Shown here: positions 13,712 to 23,699 of the stretch, one piece after another | Layout: every line of letters starts with the position of its first letter | Numbering within the stretch: the stretch's first letter is position 1 | DNA from: Lunularia cruciata | Taxonomy: Eukaryota > Streptophyta > Marchantiopsida > Lunulariales > Lunulariaceae | Direction of reading: 5' to 3' | NCBI GenBank assembly: GCA_948567375.1 | Contig: OX419758.1 | Location: forward strand, 42,795,473 to 42,859,472 | DNA: 64,000 nucleotides | The notes under the pieces: generated by a model | What the model saw: only the letters and a program-made list of their open reading frames with translations | Databases searched by the model: none | What the model was told of the DNA's origin: nothing | Translations under genes and position numbers: made by a program

Positions 13712-15030
13712 ATTACATCAGAGAAGTGAAGTCAAGGGGAAATCGGGTGCAGGAACGTTGAGTGTTGGTGGTATCTCCAAGCTCGGTGGATCGTGGTAGC
13801 TCAATTCAAGTTCTGTGTTTCCCTAGTGTGTAGAAGCTCGTTCAAGTGATGCAGATTTGGCAATTAGGCGGACGGTGTGCGGAAGTGATGGCCAAATTTT
13901 GAGCAAAAAAGGAGCAATTTTTGAGCAGTGTTGTGATTTTGAGCTCAACAGGTGAAGGTAGGACCAATTTGCTACGAGTTGGGCTCAGAAAGTGAAATTG
14001 AAGGTGGAGTTGGGAAGCTCTTCTCATGAAATTGTGATTTGGAAAAACCCGTTTTGTTAATTTGGCTCGAGTGGAAAGTTAGCGGGGGATTTGGCGGACA
14101 GCCATCTTTAGGGTTTACGTCAGATTTTGGAGGAGTTTTTGCTGTTTGGCCAGATTTGGAGGAGTTTTGCTAGTTTGGAGGACTTTTCACAGATTTGGAG
14201 AAGTTTCGCCAATTTTGGAGGAGGTTTCGAAGTGGCAACAAGAAAGGCCTCATTTGGTTGAATTTTGGCGTTTCGAGGCTTCAAGGCATAGGGCTGTGGG
14301 CTATGAGAGGCTACGAAGGCCTAGAAGGGCCAGCAAGCGAACTTGATGGCGTGAGGCTAGCTAGTTTAGAGTAGATCTTGGTCATTGGTTGGCAAAATCT
14401 GCCTTTCTTGCTAGATTGTGCGCAATAGGGTTTGACCCCTAGATCTCTTGTTCCTAGACTGGTGCCCTAGCCAACTGGTCCACCCTCACTTGTTGTCCTA
14501 GTGACTGTGCCACTATTATCTATAGACATGTAGCTTTGGTTAGGAGAGGCAGTTTGATCCCATTCTTGGTGATCCTTGTAGCTTAGGACTTAGATACGAA
14601 CACTCTCTTATGTCAAATGCCAAATGGTGGCAGAGTCAGTCCCGTGTTGTGTTATGAGATGGAGGGTTTTTGTTTAGATTTCTTGTGATTGGATCCCCTC
14701 CATTCTCTACTTCCTGTTTGTGCACCACGTTTGTGTGAGGTGCCCTGACTTTTGAGCGTTGGTGCTCTGGTGTGCTCTGGTGTGCTCTCGATGGTGAAGT
14801 TGGAGTGATGACCAATAAGACTACCTTTGTTTCTCTCCGGTGAGGCAGGAAGTGATGACCTGCAGACCATGAGAGTGCATGTTATGATGGCAGGTTACAG
14901 GTTGCCCTTCCTCTAGTGTAGTTATCTTGGTTAGAGTTACATTAGTGGGTGATGTTTAGTTGGTGTTGGCACGTGGTGGTGTTGGTACTTGGTGGGGTAC
15001 TTGCGGTTGCAGTTGGTGGTTCGGGTTTGA
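13712..15030 (+). other. Retroelement non-coding leader
   Basis: About 1.3 kb between repeat A1 and the gag frame. The part at 14110-14230 contains four or five imperfect reiterations of an AGATTTGGAGGAGTTTTGC-like phrase. A decayed version of the first half occurs inverted at 49800-50430. No conserved protein is encoded. Confidence 0.6.
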
Positions 15031-17150
15031 TGTTGCAGTTACTTGGTCACGACGGAGTTCTTTGGAGATTCCAAAGGAGTTAGCCCTGCAGTACGCAGTG
15101 GGTTTACTCGGAGTGGTGCTCGGTATCAGCCTGTATCTCAGGTCCCAGTGAGGGAGGAGATTGACTCTGAGTTGGAGTTTGACACAGGAGCTGATTCAGT
15201 TGAGAGTGCACTTGGTGTGTCCGCACCGTTGTTGTGGGACATGGACAAGATTTATGGGGCCTCCAAAGGCCCTAGGTGTTACTTTGGTACAGTGGGTACC
15301 ATTGAGTTGGATGACTTCATCTAGGAGTTTGATAGTTGGTGTGATCTACAGCAGATGCGGAACCCAACTTTGTTCACACCCTTCATGGCATGGAAGGGGT
15401 TGTTTTAGCATCTGGAGGGTCTGCCGATGGATGATTACCATGAGTTCAGGAGAGCTCATTTGGAGGAGATTGAGTTATGGAGACAGTATTGGTCTCCACA
15501 CTATGTTTCCATCACTTCAGGCTCGGTGGCCAGGAGTAGATCGGCTGTACCCACGAGTTCTAGCTCGAGTAGTGTTGGTGGAGCTAGTGGAGGTGCACTA
15601 GCTGGAGATAGTGCTACTACGAGTGGAGGTACCGCCGCAAGAGGTGGTGTGGTACCGGGGTTTAACCACATGGTTGAGTTCTTCCTATGTTTGAGGCAGA
15701 AATACCAAGGACTGCGGACTGACAAGCTGAGGAGCTTGCAGGAGTTCCAACAGAAGGCTGGAGAGAGCCTACACGAGGCATACACTTGCATGAGGCGGCT
15801 GATCAGTTTCACTCAGGGAGTTACTGAGGCCCAGGCAATCCAGTTTTGGTATGGGATACTGGATAGGGAGTTGCGAGGTAGAGTTCGTGATGTTACGTTG
15901 TTGCAGGCTACTTCGCCCACTTTGGCAGTAGTCTTTGGTTTGGCTGAGCGTATTGAGCTCAATATGGTGGAGGAGAGAGTGATGACATCTGGATTTGGTA
16001 AGGAGGCCTCATCCACGGCTGTGACTTCTTCTAGAGTGCAGCAGAGTGCACCACGCCCAATTGGTTTTCAAGGACAAGGTGGACAGCCCAGATCCTATGG
16101 AGCGAGTGGAGGGCCTAGTGGAGTTAGACCCTTACCTTTATTTTCAGGTTAGCAGCAGCCAGTGATTGGTGGTGTTGCTTGTTGGACTTGTGGTGGACCT
16201 CACCATAGGAGAGAGTGTACTTAGGGCAGCGGACCTGATACTTCTGGTGCATCACAGCCAACACAGAGGCAGTGTGAGCATTGCCACAGATTTGGTCACA
16301 CTAGTGACCGGTGTTTTGACCTACATCCGGAGTTACGGAGTGGTAGGGCTGTTATGGCAGGTAGTAGAGGAGCTCCAGTTCATGGAGGACGAGGTGGTAG
16401 AGGTGCTGGTAGAGGATCTTTACCTAGTAGGGGTGCAGTACCTGCCCTTACTTCTGACACAGCTATGGCTACTCGGATTGAGCAGTTGGAGCAGAGATTG
16501 GCTAGTATGGCTATTGCTCAGAGGAGATCAGATTCGGGTGCTAAGGCTTCCACCTCATATGCTGGTGATAGAGATGCTTTGGACTTCATGTGCGGAGCAG
16601 CATAGGTGGATGCATCTGCAGCAGTGACTAGGAGTGCAATACGTGCTCCAGAGCCTAGAGGAGCATAAGTGGAGTTGGACCCACAGAGAGGAGAGGTTGG
16701 GAGACAGGTCAGACTTCCCCAGTCTTTCACGCTATCTGAGGCATTGCAGACGACATCCATGGTTCCTAGACGTCCCAGTGCAGGTGTGGTAGGTGGTAAT
16801 GGAGTACCTGATGGACTACCTGCTAGTCAGCCACCTGCTACTACACAGACTGAGTCTAGCATGATGTTGGGGGCGGCTCAGCTGATTATGCGGCATCCTT
16901 TGTTTTCAGCCAGTGACATGTTTACATTGGGAGTTGACCCAGCCCCAGTATTCCGGTTGGTTGCCACGTTGTGTGAGAGTAGGGATGGTGCAGTTCCTAC
17001 TACTAGAGCAGAGGTGGTTGGTAGTGGAGCTGACTTGGTTGAGGAGCATGGGATCCGTTCAGCGACCAGTGGTTTATGGCAGGTGGCAACGGCTAGACTG
17101 GAGGAGTTGCCAACTAGACCGGCCTTTGAGAGAGCGCGGTTTACACTTGG
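15031..17150 (+). pseudogene. gag region with two zinc knuckles
   Basis: A capsid-like helical region typical of retrotransposon gag lies at about 15660-15980 (motifs LRQKYQGL, LQEFQQKAGESL, FWYGILDRELRGRV). Two zinc knuckles follow: CWTCGGPHHRREC (16180-16218, CX2CX4HX3C) and CEHCHRFGHTSDRC (16273-16314, classical CX2CX4HX4C). They would bind the element RNA. An Arg/Gly-rich stretch and a coiled-coil-like segment (IEQLEQRLASM) lie between 16350 and 16510. Stops at 15322, 16150 and 16603 are TAG where Gln (CAG) fits the context. The start is uncertain because an in-frame TGA at 15028 precedes the visible frame. Confidence 0.85.
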
Positions 17151-17560
17151 TGTTGTCCTATTGGATAACCAGAGGGGGATTTTTTGTTTGGTGGGACCTT
17201 CAAGGAAGGTCTATACACCACAGAGAGTCTTGTTAGACTCTGGTGCGCAGCTCCTTATGTTGGGGAAGGCTGCAGTTGTCGGTCTGGAGTTACAAAAGAC
17301 CGATGTGGAGAGGTGTCCATTTCAAATCCATACATCTCTAGGTGGTGGTTCGACATAGTACATCACACGTGGGGAGCTTGTTGTCCATGTTCAGCCTGGT
17401 CATCCGATTGATAGCTCGGTGGTGAGAGCTCAGGCTATTACAACGATAGCTGAGTCATATGATGTGCTAGTTGGAGGAGCAGTGTTATACCCTATGGGTT
17501 TCAACATTGACTATTGGGAGGAGACAGCCTCTTATAGACCTGGTTGGCAGTCTAGTAAGA
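17151..17560 (+). pseudogene. Retropepsin-like aspartic protease
   Basis: The active-site motif LLDSGAQ (DSG at 17236-17244) is followed by LMLGKAAVVGL and, after a TAG stop at 17356, by the flap and second half ending near DVLVGGAVLYPMGF (about 17467). This fits the single-domain protease that cleaves Gag-Pol in gypsy elements. It lies in the same frame as gag and the following methyltransferase, so all three would come from one polyprotein. Confidence 0.75.
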
Positions 17561-17889
17561 GACGGGTATGTCGCCTACCAGTACGCTTCAGTAGTGGCAG
17601 TCTTGGCTCACTACAGTCCGGGACCATGGCAGCATCAGTTTTAGCTTTCAGCGGTGCAGTTACTTGGCCTGGTGACTTGTTGGAGGGGAACGCCCATGTA
17701 GAGGATACTCTAGTACCAGAGGAGATCACTCGGCTTTGGAGTACGAGTGGGATTGTTCCATCCACCTTGGATGTTCCATTGTGGAGTTCAGAGGAGGCAT
17801 TGTAGTAGCATTCAAATCAGTTGGTGCAGTAGGCTTAGAGTGGAGCTTTCGTACCATCAAGGGATGAGTGTGAGGATGAGCCTCCAGAG

Positions 17890-18930
17890 GTGATTGCTTT
17901 GACACCTCTGGATACCACACTCATTGCTTGGCAGTATCCAGTAAAGGAGATATGTCTATTAGAGTTGTTTGGTGGGATCAACACCGGACTAGTTGCGGAG
18001 TTACAGGCGGGTGTACGAGTACAGAGGTACTTGTATGTAGAGAGAGATGAGACTGTTAGGCGAGTCTCTCTACATCATGTGGCACACTTGGCCTATCGGT
18101 ATCCGGAGTTATTACCAATGTCAGCAGTCAAAGGTTACCAGAAGGCCTTACCATGAGACATTTCCTTACTAGGGGTGCATGACCTAGAGAGACATGGGCC
18201 TATTCACTTGGTGATTTCTGGATGGCCATGTTAGGGACATACACGTGCAGGCTGCGGTTTGGGTCTTCAGGATCCTCGTTCTAGTGTGTTTTGGGAGATG
18301 TTACAGATACTACAACATCTCTAGGTTCATCAGTTTGTTTCTCCAACTTACCTTTTGGAGAACGTTCCATTGATGGGTGATTCTTGCACTAGAGTGGTGG
18401 CGAGTACACATCAGGTCCATTCATGGATGGGACCTGCTATATTGTTAGATGCAGCCAGAGTGGGATCACGGGCTCATCGTCTTCATCTTTGGTGGACAAA
18501 CCTCTTACCCAAAGAGGTTCTACAGCGTAGTTATGATGGGATTCAACGACTAGACCACATTCTTGTTGATGATATCTTGGATGCTGGACGTCAGTCTCAG
18601 ATAGTGGTAGTGGCTGATAGGTCACCTATGGTAGTGGTGAACCTAGTTGGACAGCCTAGAGCTGCATTTCCCACACTCATGAGTTTCCCAGGCTCTCATG
18701 CTTTTCGAGATGGAGGACTTGGACTTGTTTGGGACTCATAGTTACAGCAGTTGGTGGAGCCCAACGTTGATGAGAGAGAGCGGGCGATGGGTTTTTGCAC
18801 CAATATTACCGTTGTTCCAGTAGTGTTAGAGGCATCCAGGCGTCAGGTGTTAGGTCAGGCTATGGACCTAAACTGCTTGACCTGGATTGTGAGCCTTGGC
18901 TTGGTAGAGCAGCGTAGGATGCGCTTAATA
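17890..18930 (+). pseudogene. C5-cytosine DNA methyltransferase domain (DNMT3/DRM-like) inside the polyprotein
   Basis: The ordered motifs of C5-methyltransferases are present. Motif I, the SAM-binding loop, is CLLELFGGINTGL (17953-17991), followed by RYLYVERDE as motif II. Motif IV is SGWPC (18217-18231) with the catalytic Cys; the next codon, normally Gln, is TAG. Motif VI is ENV (18358-18366), motif VIII is SRAHRLHLWWTN (18466-18501), and motifs IX/X are ERERAMGF (18772-18795) and GQAMDL (18853-18870). Loops of the FxGIxTG and YxxxE kind are typical of DNMT3/DRM enzymes, which methylate DNA de novo. The domain lies between protease and RT in the same frame, so it was part of Gag-Pol and not a captured neighbour gene. 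Stops (18154, 18232, 18319, 18739) disable this copy. An ordinary host methyltransferase exon is unlikely given the frame continuity. Confidence 0.88.
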
Positions 18931-19233
18931 GGCATCACCACTCGGACACTTGTGAGCCCTGTGCCTATCGAGACGATTCAGGCACATGTTGGGGGCAATG
19001 GACCAAGTGGACATGGTATTCTTGGGACACATCCGGTAGCTACTAGGGAGAGTGGTCTACTTGGAGTCCATCCAGGTGAGTGTGGGCTACTTGGATTACA
19101 CCCTTGGTCCACATGGGATGCAGCCAGAGGACGTGTGGGGCTTGCAGCCAGAGTGGAGGGAGTTTTTCACACTGAGGTTGGGACCTCTAGTGGTCGGGAG
19201 CATGACACTATTGCTCCCAAGGGCCTAGTGTAG

Positions 19234-20740
19234 CAGTCAGTTTGTACGTCTTCCACTCCTACTACAGTTACAGAGGATACTTGGGAGCCAGATCTTGGAC
19301 CCAAGCTTACTGGAGAGGAAAGACGGAGGGTTTGGAGGTTCTTGAGGAGTCACACGAGTTGTTTTGCCTTCAATATGAAGGATTTGGGTGCTCTGAAGGG
19401 ACCTGGTATACGGATTGAGCTGACTAGCTACACACCAGTTTTCTGACGTCCTTATCAATATAGTGAGATAAAGAGGACATTGATTTAGAGCCGGAGTAGT
19501 GACCTTTTTGAGGTTGGTTTAGTGGAGATTTCACATGAAGAGTATGCATCAGCAACAGTGATGCCAGCCAAGAAGGATATGCATGGCAACTATACAGATA
19601 GGCGGATGTGTGGAGATTACCGTCCTATCAACCGATAAACCAGGGCTGATTGGTATGCCATGCCTACACCAGAGGAGATTTTTGATGCAATTGGGCATGG
19701 AAAGGTCTTCAATACTTTGGATCTTCAAGCGGGATATCATCAATTGCCAATTAGAGAGGAGGATAAGTCCAAGACAGCATTTTGGGCTATTGCTCCTCAC
19801 GGCAAGGATGTGTTATATTAGTGGAGGTTCTTACCATTTGGGTTGAAGAGCGCTCCTGCTGAGTTCCAGAGGGTCATGGATAGGATCCTAGCTGGATTGG
19901 ATTTTGCTCGGTGCTATATTGATGACATTTTAGTTTATAGCACTACCGTGGAGGAGCATGAGAGACAATTGTTGGAGGTGTTTGAGAGGTTGAGATCTCA
20001 TGGACTCAAATTACATCTTGGGAAGTGTAGGTTCTTCCACGAGCAAGTTGAGTATTTGGGTCACACTATCTACCCCGGAGGACTTGGTGTTCAGCAGACC
20101 AAGGTGGACGCTATTGCACGTATTCCTTGGCCTCCGGATCTGAGCAGAGTGCGAGCATTCCTTGGGTTGGCAAACTTCTATCACCGCTATGTTAGAGGAT
20201 TTAGTGCCATTGCCAAGGCCTTGACAAAGCTGACCAAGCTTACACAGGAGTGGTGTTGGGGAGATGAGCAGGAGAGAGCTTTTGTAGAGCTCAAGGAGAG
20301 GTTGACATCTGCTCCTATTTTGAGAAGACCGATCAGGGGATGACCATTTCAGGTTCACACTGATTGGAGTATGTTGGGGCTTGGAGCGGTGCTCATCCAG
20401 CATGATGATGAGGGGAAGGAGTTTGTGGTGGCCTATGCTAGTCACTCCAACAATTCAGCGGAGGCAAAGTATAATTCATATGAGGGAGAGTGCTTGGCAG
20501 CAGTTTGGGCAGTAGCACATTTCCAATGTTACCTATTTGGTAACCCCTTCACTCTCATCACTGATCATCAGCCGCTGAAGTGGTTGATGGAGTCCGACAA
20601 GCTTTCAGTGAAGCTTGCACGATGAGCTCTGATTTTACAGGAGTATGATTTCACGGTTGTTCACAGACCTAGAGTGGTGAACCGTGATGCAGATGGGTTG
20701 AGTAGAAACCCATGTCCCAGCCAGCAGGATCAGACCGGAG
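19234..20740 (+). pseudogene. Ty3/gypsy reverse transcriptase and RNase H
   Basis: RT motifs run in order: PTPEEIFDAIGHGKVFNTLD, RFLPFGLKSAPAEFQRVMD and the catalytic YIDD at 19915-19926, then HLGKCRFF, YLGHTI and FLGLANFYHRYV. RNase H shows VHTDWS (about 20353), YSSYEGE-type spacing (NSYEGECLAAVWAV) and LITDHQPLKWL. The frame is that of gag. Stops within it are mostly C-to-T type: CGA to TGA at 19444, 20341 and 20623, CAG to TAG at 19486 and 19819, and CAA to TAA at 19636. It would copy the element RNA into DNA. Confidence 0.92.
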
Positions 20741-20999
20741 CATATTGGCATGGTGAGATAGATGAGGAGATGGTGCCAGGTTGGCATGCATCGGCCTTTT
20801 TGTGTATATTTGCAGAGGCTTTGGTGGTATCTCTCTCAGTGCATACAGGAGGAGTTATTGAGGTCACAGATCCAGAGAGTGAAGATATTGGTACAGTTCA
20901 GCAAGACATTCATGATGATGTCTTAGTGATGGACTATCTTTGCATTGGTGCTGTGGGTGGCACAGTTGGGGCCAAGGAGAGAGACCGTGTTCTTCAGTG

Positions 21000-22150
21000 A
21001 GCCAGACGATTCAGATTGGAGGGTAGACACGTTTTGCGTGTATGGGAGGATGGTAGAATGCGAGTAGTACCACTTCCATCTCAGAGACCACAGTTGGTCC
21101 GTCATGCTCATGAGGAGCTAGGACATTTTGGAGTAAAGCATACGTATAGCTTACTTCAGAGTCATTATTGGTGGCGCGGTATGCAGACCAAGGTACATTA
21201 GTTTGTTGCCAGATGTGTGGTTTGTGACCGAGTTAGAGCATCATTCAATGCTCCTACGCCACAGTTACACCCATTACCTATCATGGGATTGGGTTACCGT
21301 TGGAGTTTGGACTTTGCCGGACCTAAACCGCTGACTGTGAGACATCATCGGTATGTTTTGGTGATGGTGGAGCACTTCTCCAAGTGGATTGAGTTGGTGG
21401 TACTTCCTGACAAGTCTAGTGAAGGGACATCTTACTTGTTCTTGGATCAAGTTCTTAGTCATTTTGGTGCACCAGCTGAGGTTTTGACTGATTAGGGTAT
21501 GGAGTTCTTGGGAGAGTTTAAGGTCTTGTGTCAAGGCTTTGATTGATCATCATATCACATCCCGAGATCACCCTAAGGCAGATGGCTTAGCAGAGAAAGT
21601 GGTTCAGACGGTTAAGAGAGGATTGTGAAAGTATGGTTTGCAAAGAGGCCACTTGGGAGATTGGGATCTCCAATTACCTTGATTGGCCATGGGCTATCGG
21701 TTCAGCCGGCAAGCCTCCTTAGCATCCTTCTCTCCATACTTTCTACTCTATGGACGAGATCCAGATTTACCTGCAGCCATTTGTCGAGATGCTACTGTAG
21801 TTTCGGACTTGGATGACCCCGATGTATGGATGAGCGCATGTTCTCAACGGGCAAAGATCTTTCGGAGAGTGATGTCGATGGCCTTTGAGAACTTAGCGAT
21901 TGCTCAGCATAGAGATACTTTACGCTATGCTACCATTCGAGGAGGAGGTTATAGATCCTCGATCCGTCAATTTCATCTAGGCAATTATGTATATCTATAG
22001 CAGACAGCACCGACGACACTTGATGTTTCTACAGGTCGCACTATCTTGAGAGTGCATGAGGTTTTGCCATCTGGAGTCCTTGTGTTAGAAGGACGTGATG
22101 GTGTTGTTTGGAAGGATCATGTGCGCAATTGTGCGCCATGCCACCTCCCA
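21000..22150 (+). pseudogene. Integrase (HHCC zinc domain and DDE core), frameshifted
   Basis: The zinc domain is HEELGHFGVKH ... CVVC (about 21110-21228). The core has Asp in WSLDFAGP (about 21301) and Asp in VLTD (21484-21492) followed by a TAG. A one- or two-base loss near 21530 moves the rest to another frame, where the expected Glu is found in AEKVVQTVKRG (about 21591-21623). The C-terminal barrel region reaches about 22150 (YGRDPDLPAAI, LEGRDGVVWKDHVRN). No chromodomain follows; a PHD finger takes that position. Confidence 0.88.
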
Positions 22151-22204
22151 AACATTGATGGTACTATGGACCCAAGCTTGGCACTTGTACGTGCAGGCTT
22201 GAGG

Positions 22205-22336
22205 TGTATGTTGTGTGGCTCTTTTGGTGGAGCTACTATGTTAGTGTGTGATAGTTGTTCGAGAGGATGGCATATGGCATGTATGACTCCTCCCCTCACG
22301 GTGGTTCCTCAGAGACAGTGGTGATGTCCTAGATGT
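22205..22336 (+). pseudogene. C4HC3 PHD finger at the integrase C-terminus
   Basis: Cys pairs at CMLC (22205) and CDSC (22247), His and Cys in GWHMAC (about 22265-22282), then a final WxCPRC pair at 22325-22336, just after a TGA where Trp is expected. The spacing is that of a PHD finger, a module that reads histone H3 tails. Its place after the integrase matches that of the chromodomain in chromoviruses, so it may steer integration to particular chromatin. No frame change separates it from the integrase tail. Confidence 0.85.
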
Positions 22337-22498
22337 ACTTGACCTATAGCCAGTTCATTCTTTTTATGGTATAGATTGTAGACAGGCGACTAACGATGGG
22401 GCTCCATAGCACCCAGCCTCCTGATCTTTGCCCATTAGAGGGTATACCATATACTTAGAGTAGATGGCTATTTGGAGTTAGAGGGACCTAACCGCCAG

Positions 22499-22641
22499 CT
22501 AGGGGGGCAATTGTGGCACTTTAGAGTCTATGTGTGAGTTGTGCTTCTATAGTGTATGATGTTGACAGCGATGTATGTTGTGTAGCGATGTATGTTGTGT
22601 AGCGATGTATGTTGTGTAGCGATGTATATACGCATGACAGC
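22499..22641 (+). repeat. Polypurine tract and repeat B1
   Basis: AGGGGGGCAA at about 22500-22509 looks like the plus-strand primer tract. Directly after it, TTGTGGCACTTTAGAGTC begins a 130-bp segment (B1) that recurs at 23092-23196 (B2) but is absent from the left end. B1 contains three and a half copies of a 17-bp minisatellite unit, GATGTATGTTGTGTAGC, at about 22570-22628. It ends at the palindrome TGACAGCTGTCA that overlaps the start of A2. Confidence 0.75.
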
Positions 22642-23091
22642 TGTCACGCCATTTGTAGTTCCGCATCTGGCTGCTCGGACACTGGAGTTCCAGTGATAGT
22701 AGTTAGAGTTATTCTAGTAGTTTCTCAAGGACTACTTTCTGATAGTCTGATTTGGTGTTTGAGGTACTGACTTCACGGTGGGGCCCACCGTCACTTTGCA
22801 CCGTTTTCACCGTCGAGTGTGCCATCAGTGGGACTGTTAGGGTTCCAATGCTAGCTCAAGTCCAGGGGGGTATAGTTTTGAAGTGAGCTCTAGAGAGCTC
22901 ACTTCTCTGATGTTGAGCCTTCGAGTTCTTGGCTATGGTGGACAGAGGCCGGCAAGCGTCACCTGGATTCTTTATGTTTGAGTGGGTGTGACTTGACTGT
23001 AATTAGTGCCCAGTTGTTGGCAGTTTATAGAGTGATAGATCAAGTACTAATCTGAGTTGAATTGAGTTGAAAGTGTTAAGCAATATGATTA
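22642..23091 (+). repeat. Terminal repeat A2
   Basis: Matches A1 from TGTCACGCCATTTGTAG to CAATATGATTA, with differences mainly of the C/T and G/A kind. It has no nested insertion and so gives the original sequence at the insertion site in A1. Confidence 0.88.
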
Positions 23092-23196
23092 TTGTGGCAC
23101 TTTAGAGTCTATGTATGACTTATGTGTGAGTTGTGCTTCTATAGTGTATGATGTTGACAGTGATGTATGTTGTGTAGCGATGTATATACGCACAAC
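23092..23196 (+). repeat. Terminal repeat B2 (right end of the element)
   Basis: A second copy of B1 with fewer minisatellite units, ending GTATATACGCACAAC before the flank AAGGTTGACTTCC. Its position outside A2 produces an A-internal-B-A-B layout. Confidence 0.75.
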
Positions 23197-23560
23197 AAGG
23201 TTGACTTCCATTTTTGTTTAGTTGTAAAAAATTAAAAAAAAAATCAATATCTGTTACAGATTCTATGGATTGTTGGAAAGAATCATCACATCAAGTTTCC
23301 CTTTGGCCATTTTTAAATACTTAAATAAAAGTAACATGAGATTTGTGAGATGTCCCATAGATTGTTAAGAGGTGTGAGAAAATAGATCCTTTTTTATGGG
23401 ATCTACTCCCTAACCCTATAAAGATTAACGGATCACAATTTTCATGACCCATCAACTTTTTCCATTTACATGATGACTTGTAGACCACATGGTGCAAAAA
23501 ATTGGACCAAAATTGACACCAAACCAAAAGATGATTTACTCTATTTTTTATATACCTATT
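23197..23560. repeat. Dispersed repeat block C (copy 1), right flank of the retroelement
   Basis: Matches about 63660-63900, for example GAGATGTCCCATAGATT at both sites. With blocks A and B it makes a collinear paralog of the last kilobase of the window. It is AT-rich and has no coding signal. Confidence 0.65.
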
Positions 23561-23699
23561 CTTGAATGATCTTGATATAATTGATGGGATCCCATCAAAA
23601 TATATGCATGAGGCTTATGGGATGAGACCATCTTCCATGAATCCTAAAAGTGAAACTCCCTTATCATCTACATAAACAGATCTAGATATCATTAAAAAC

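Larger units (their letters stand above)
12566..23196 (+). mobile_element. Ty3/gypsy-type retroelement carrying a DNA cytosine methyltransferase and a PHD finger
   Basis: Order of parts: terminal repeat A1, non-coding leader, gag with two zinc knuckles, protease, C5-methyltransferase, RT, RNase H, integrase, PHD finger, polypurine tract, repeat B1, repeat A2, repeat B2. From about 15031 to 21530 every domain lies in the same forward frame, interrupted only by stop codons. One small deletion near 21530 shifts the integrase C-terminus and PHD finger by a frame. The left flank AGGGT and right flank AAGGT resemble a 5-bp target duplication, and the paralogous block near 63.66 kb shows the unoccupied site. 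The RT, RNase H and integrase are gypsy-like. Retroelement-borne cytosine methyltransferases have, as I recall, been reported in dinoflagellates and a charophyte alga. The copy is inactive as it stands. Confidence 0.9.

Noticed and set aside
17890..18930. The methyltransferase as a separate host gene next to a transposon
   Set aside because: No promoter, introns or own start; it shares the frame with protease upstream and RT downstream, and decays with the same stop pattern.
22150..22400. A chromodomain at the integrase C-terminus
   Set aside because: No chromodomain aromatic pattern is present; the Cys/His spacing is a PHD finger.
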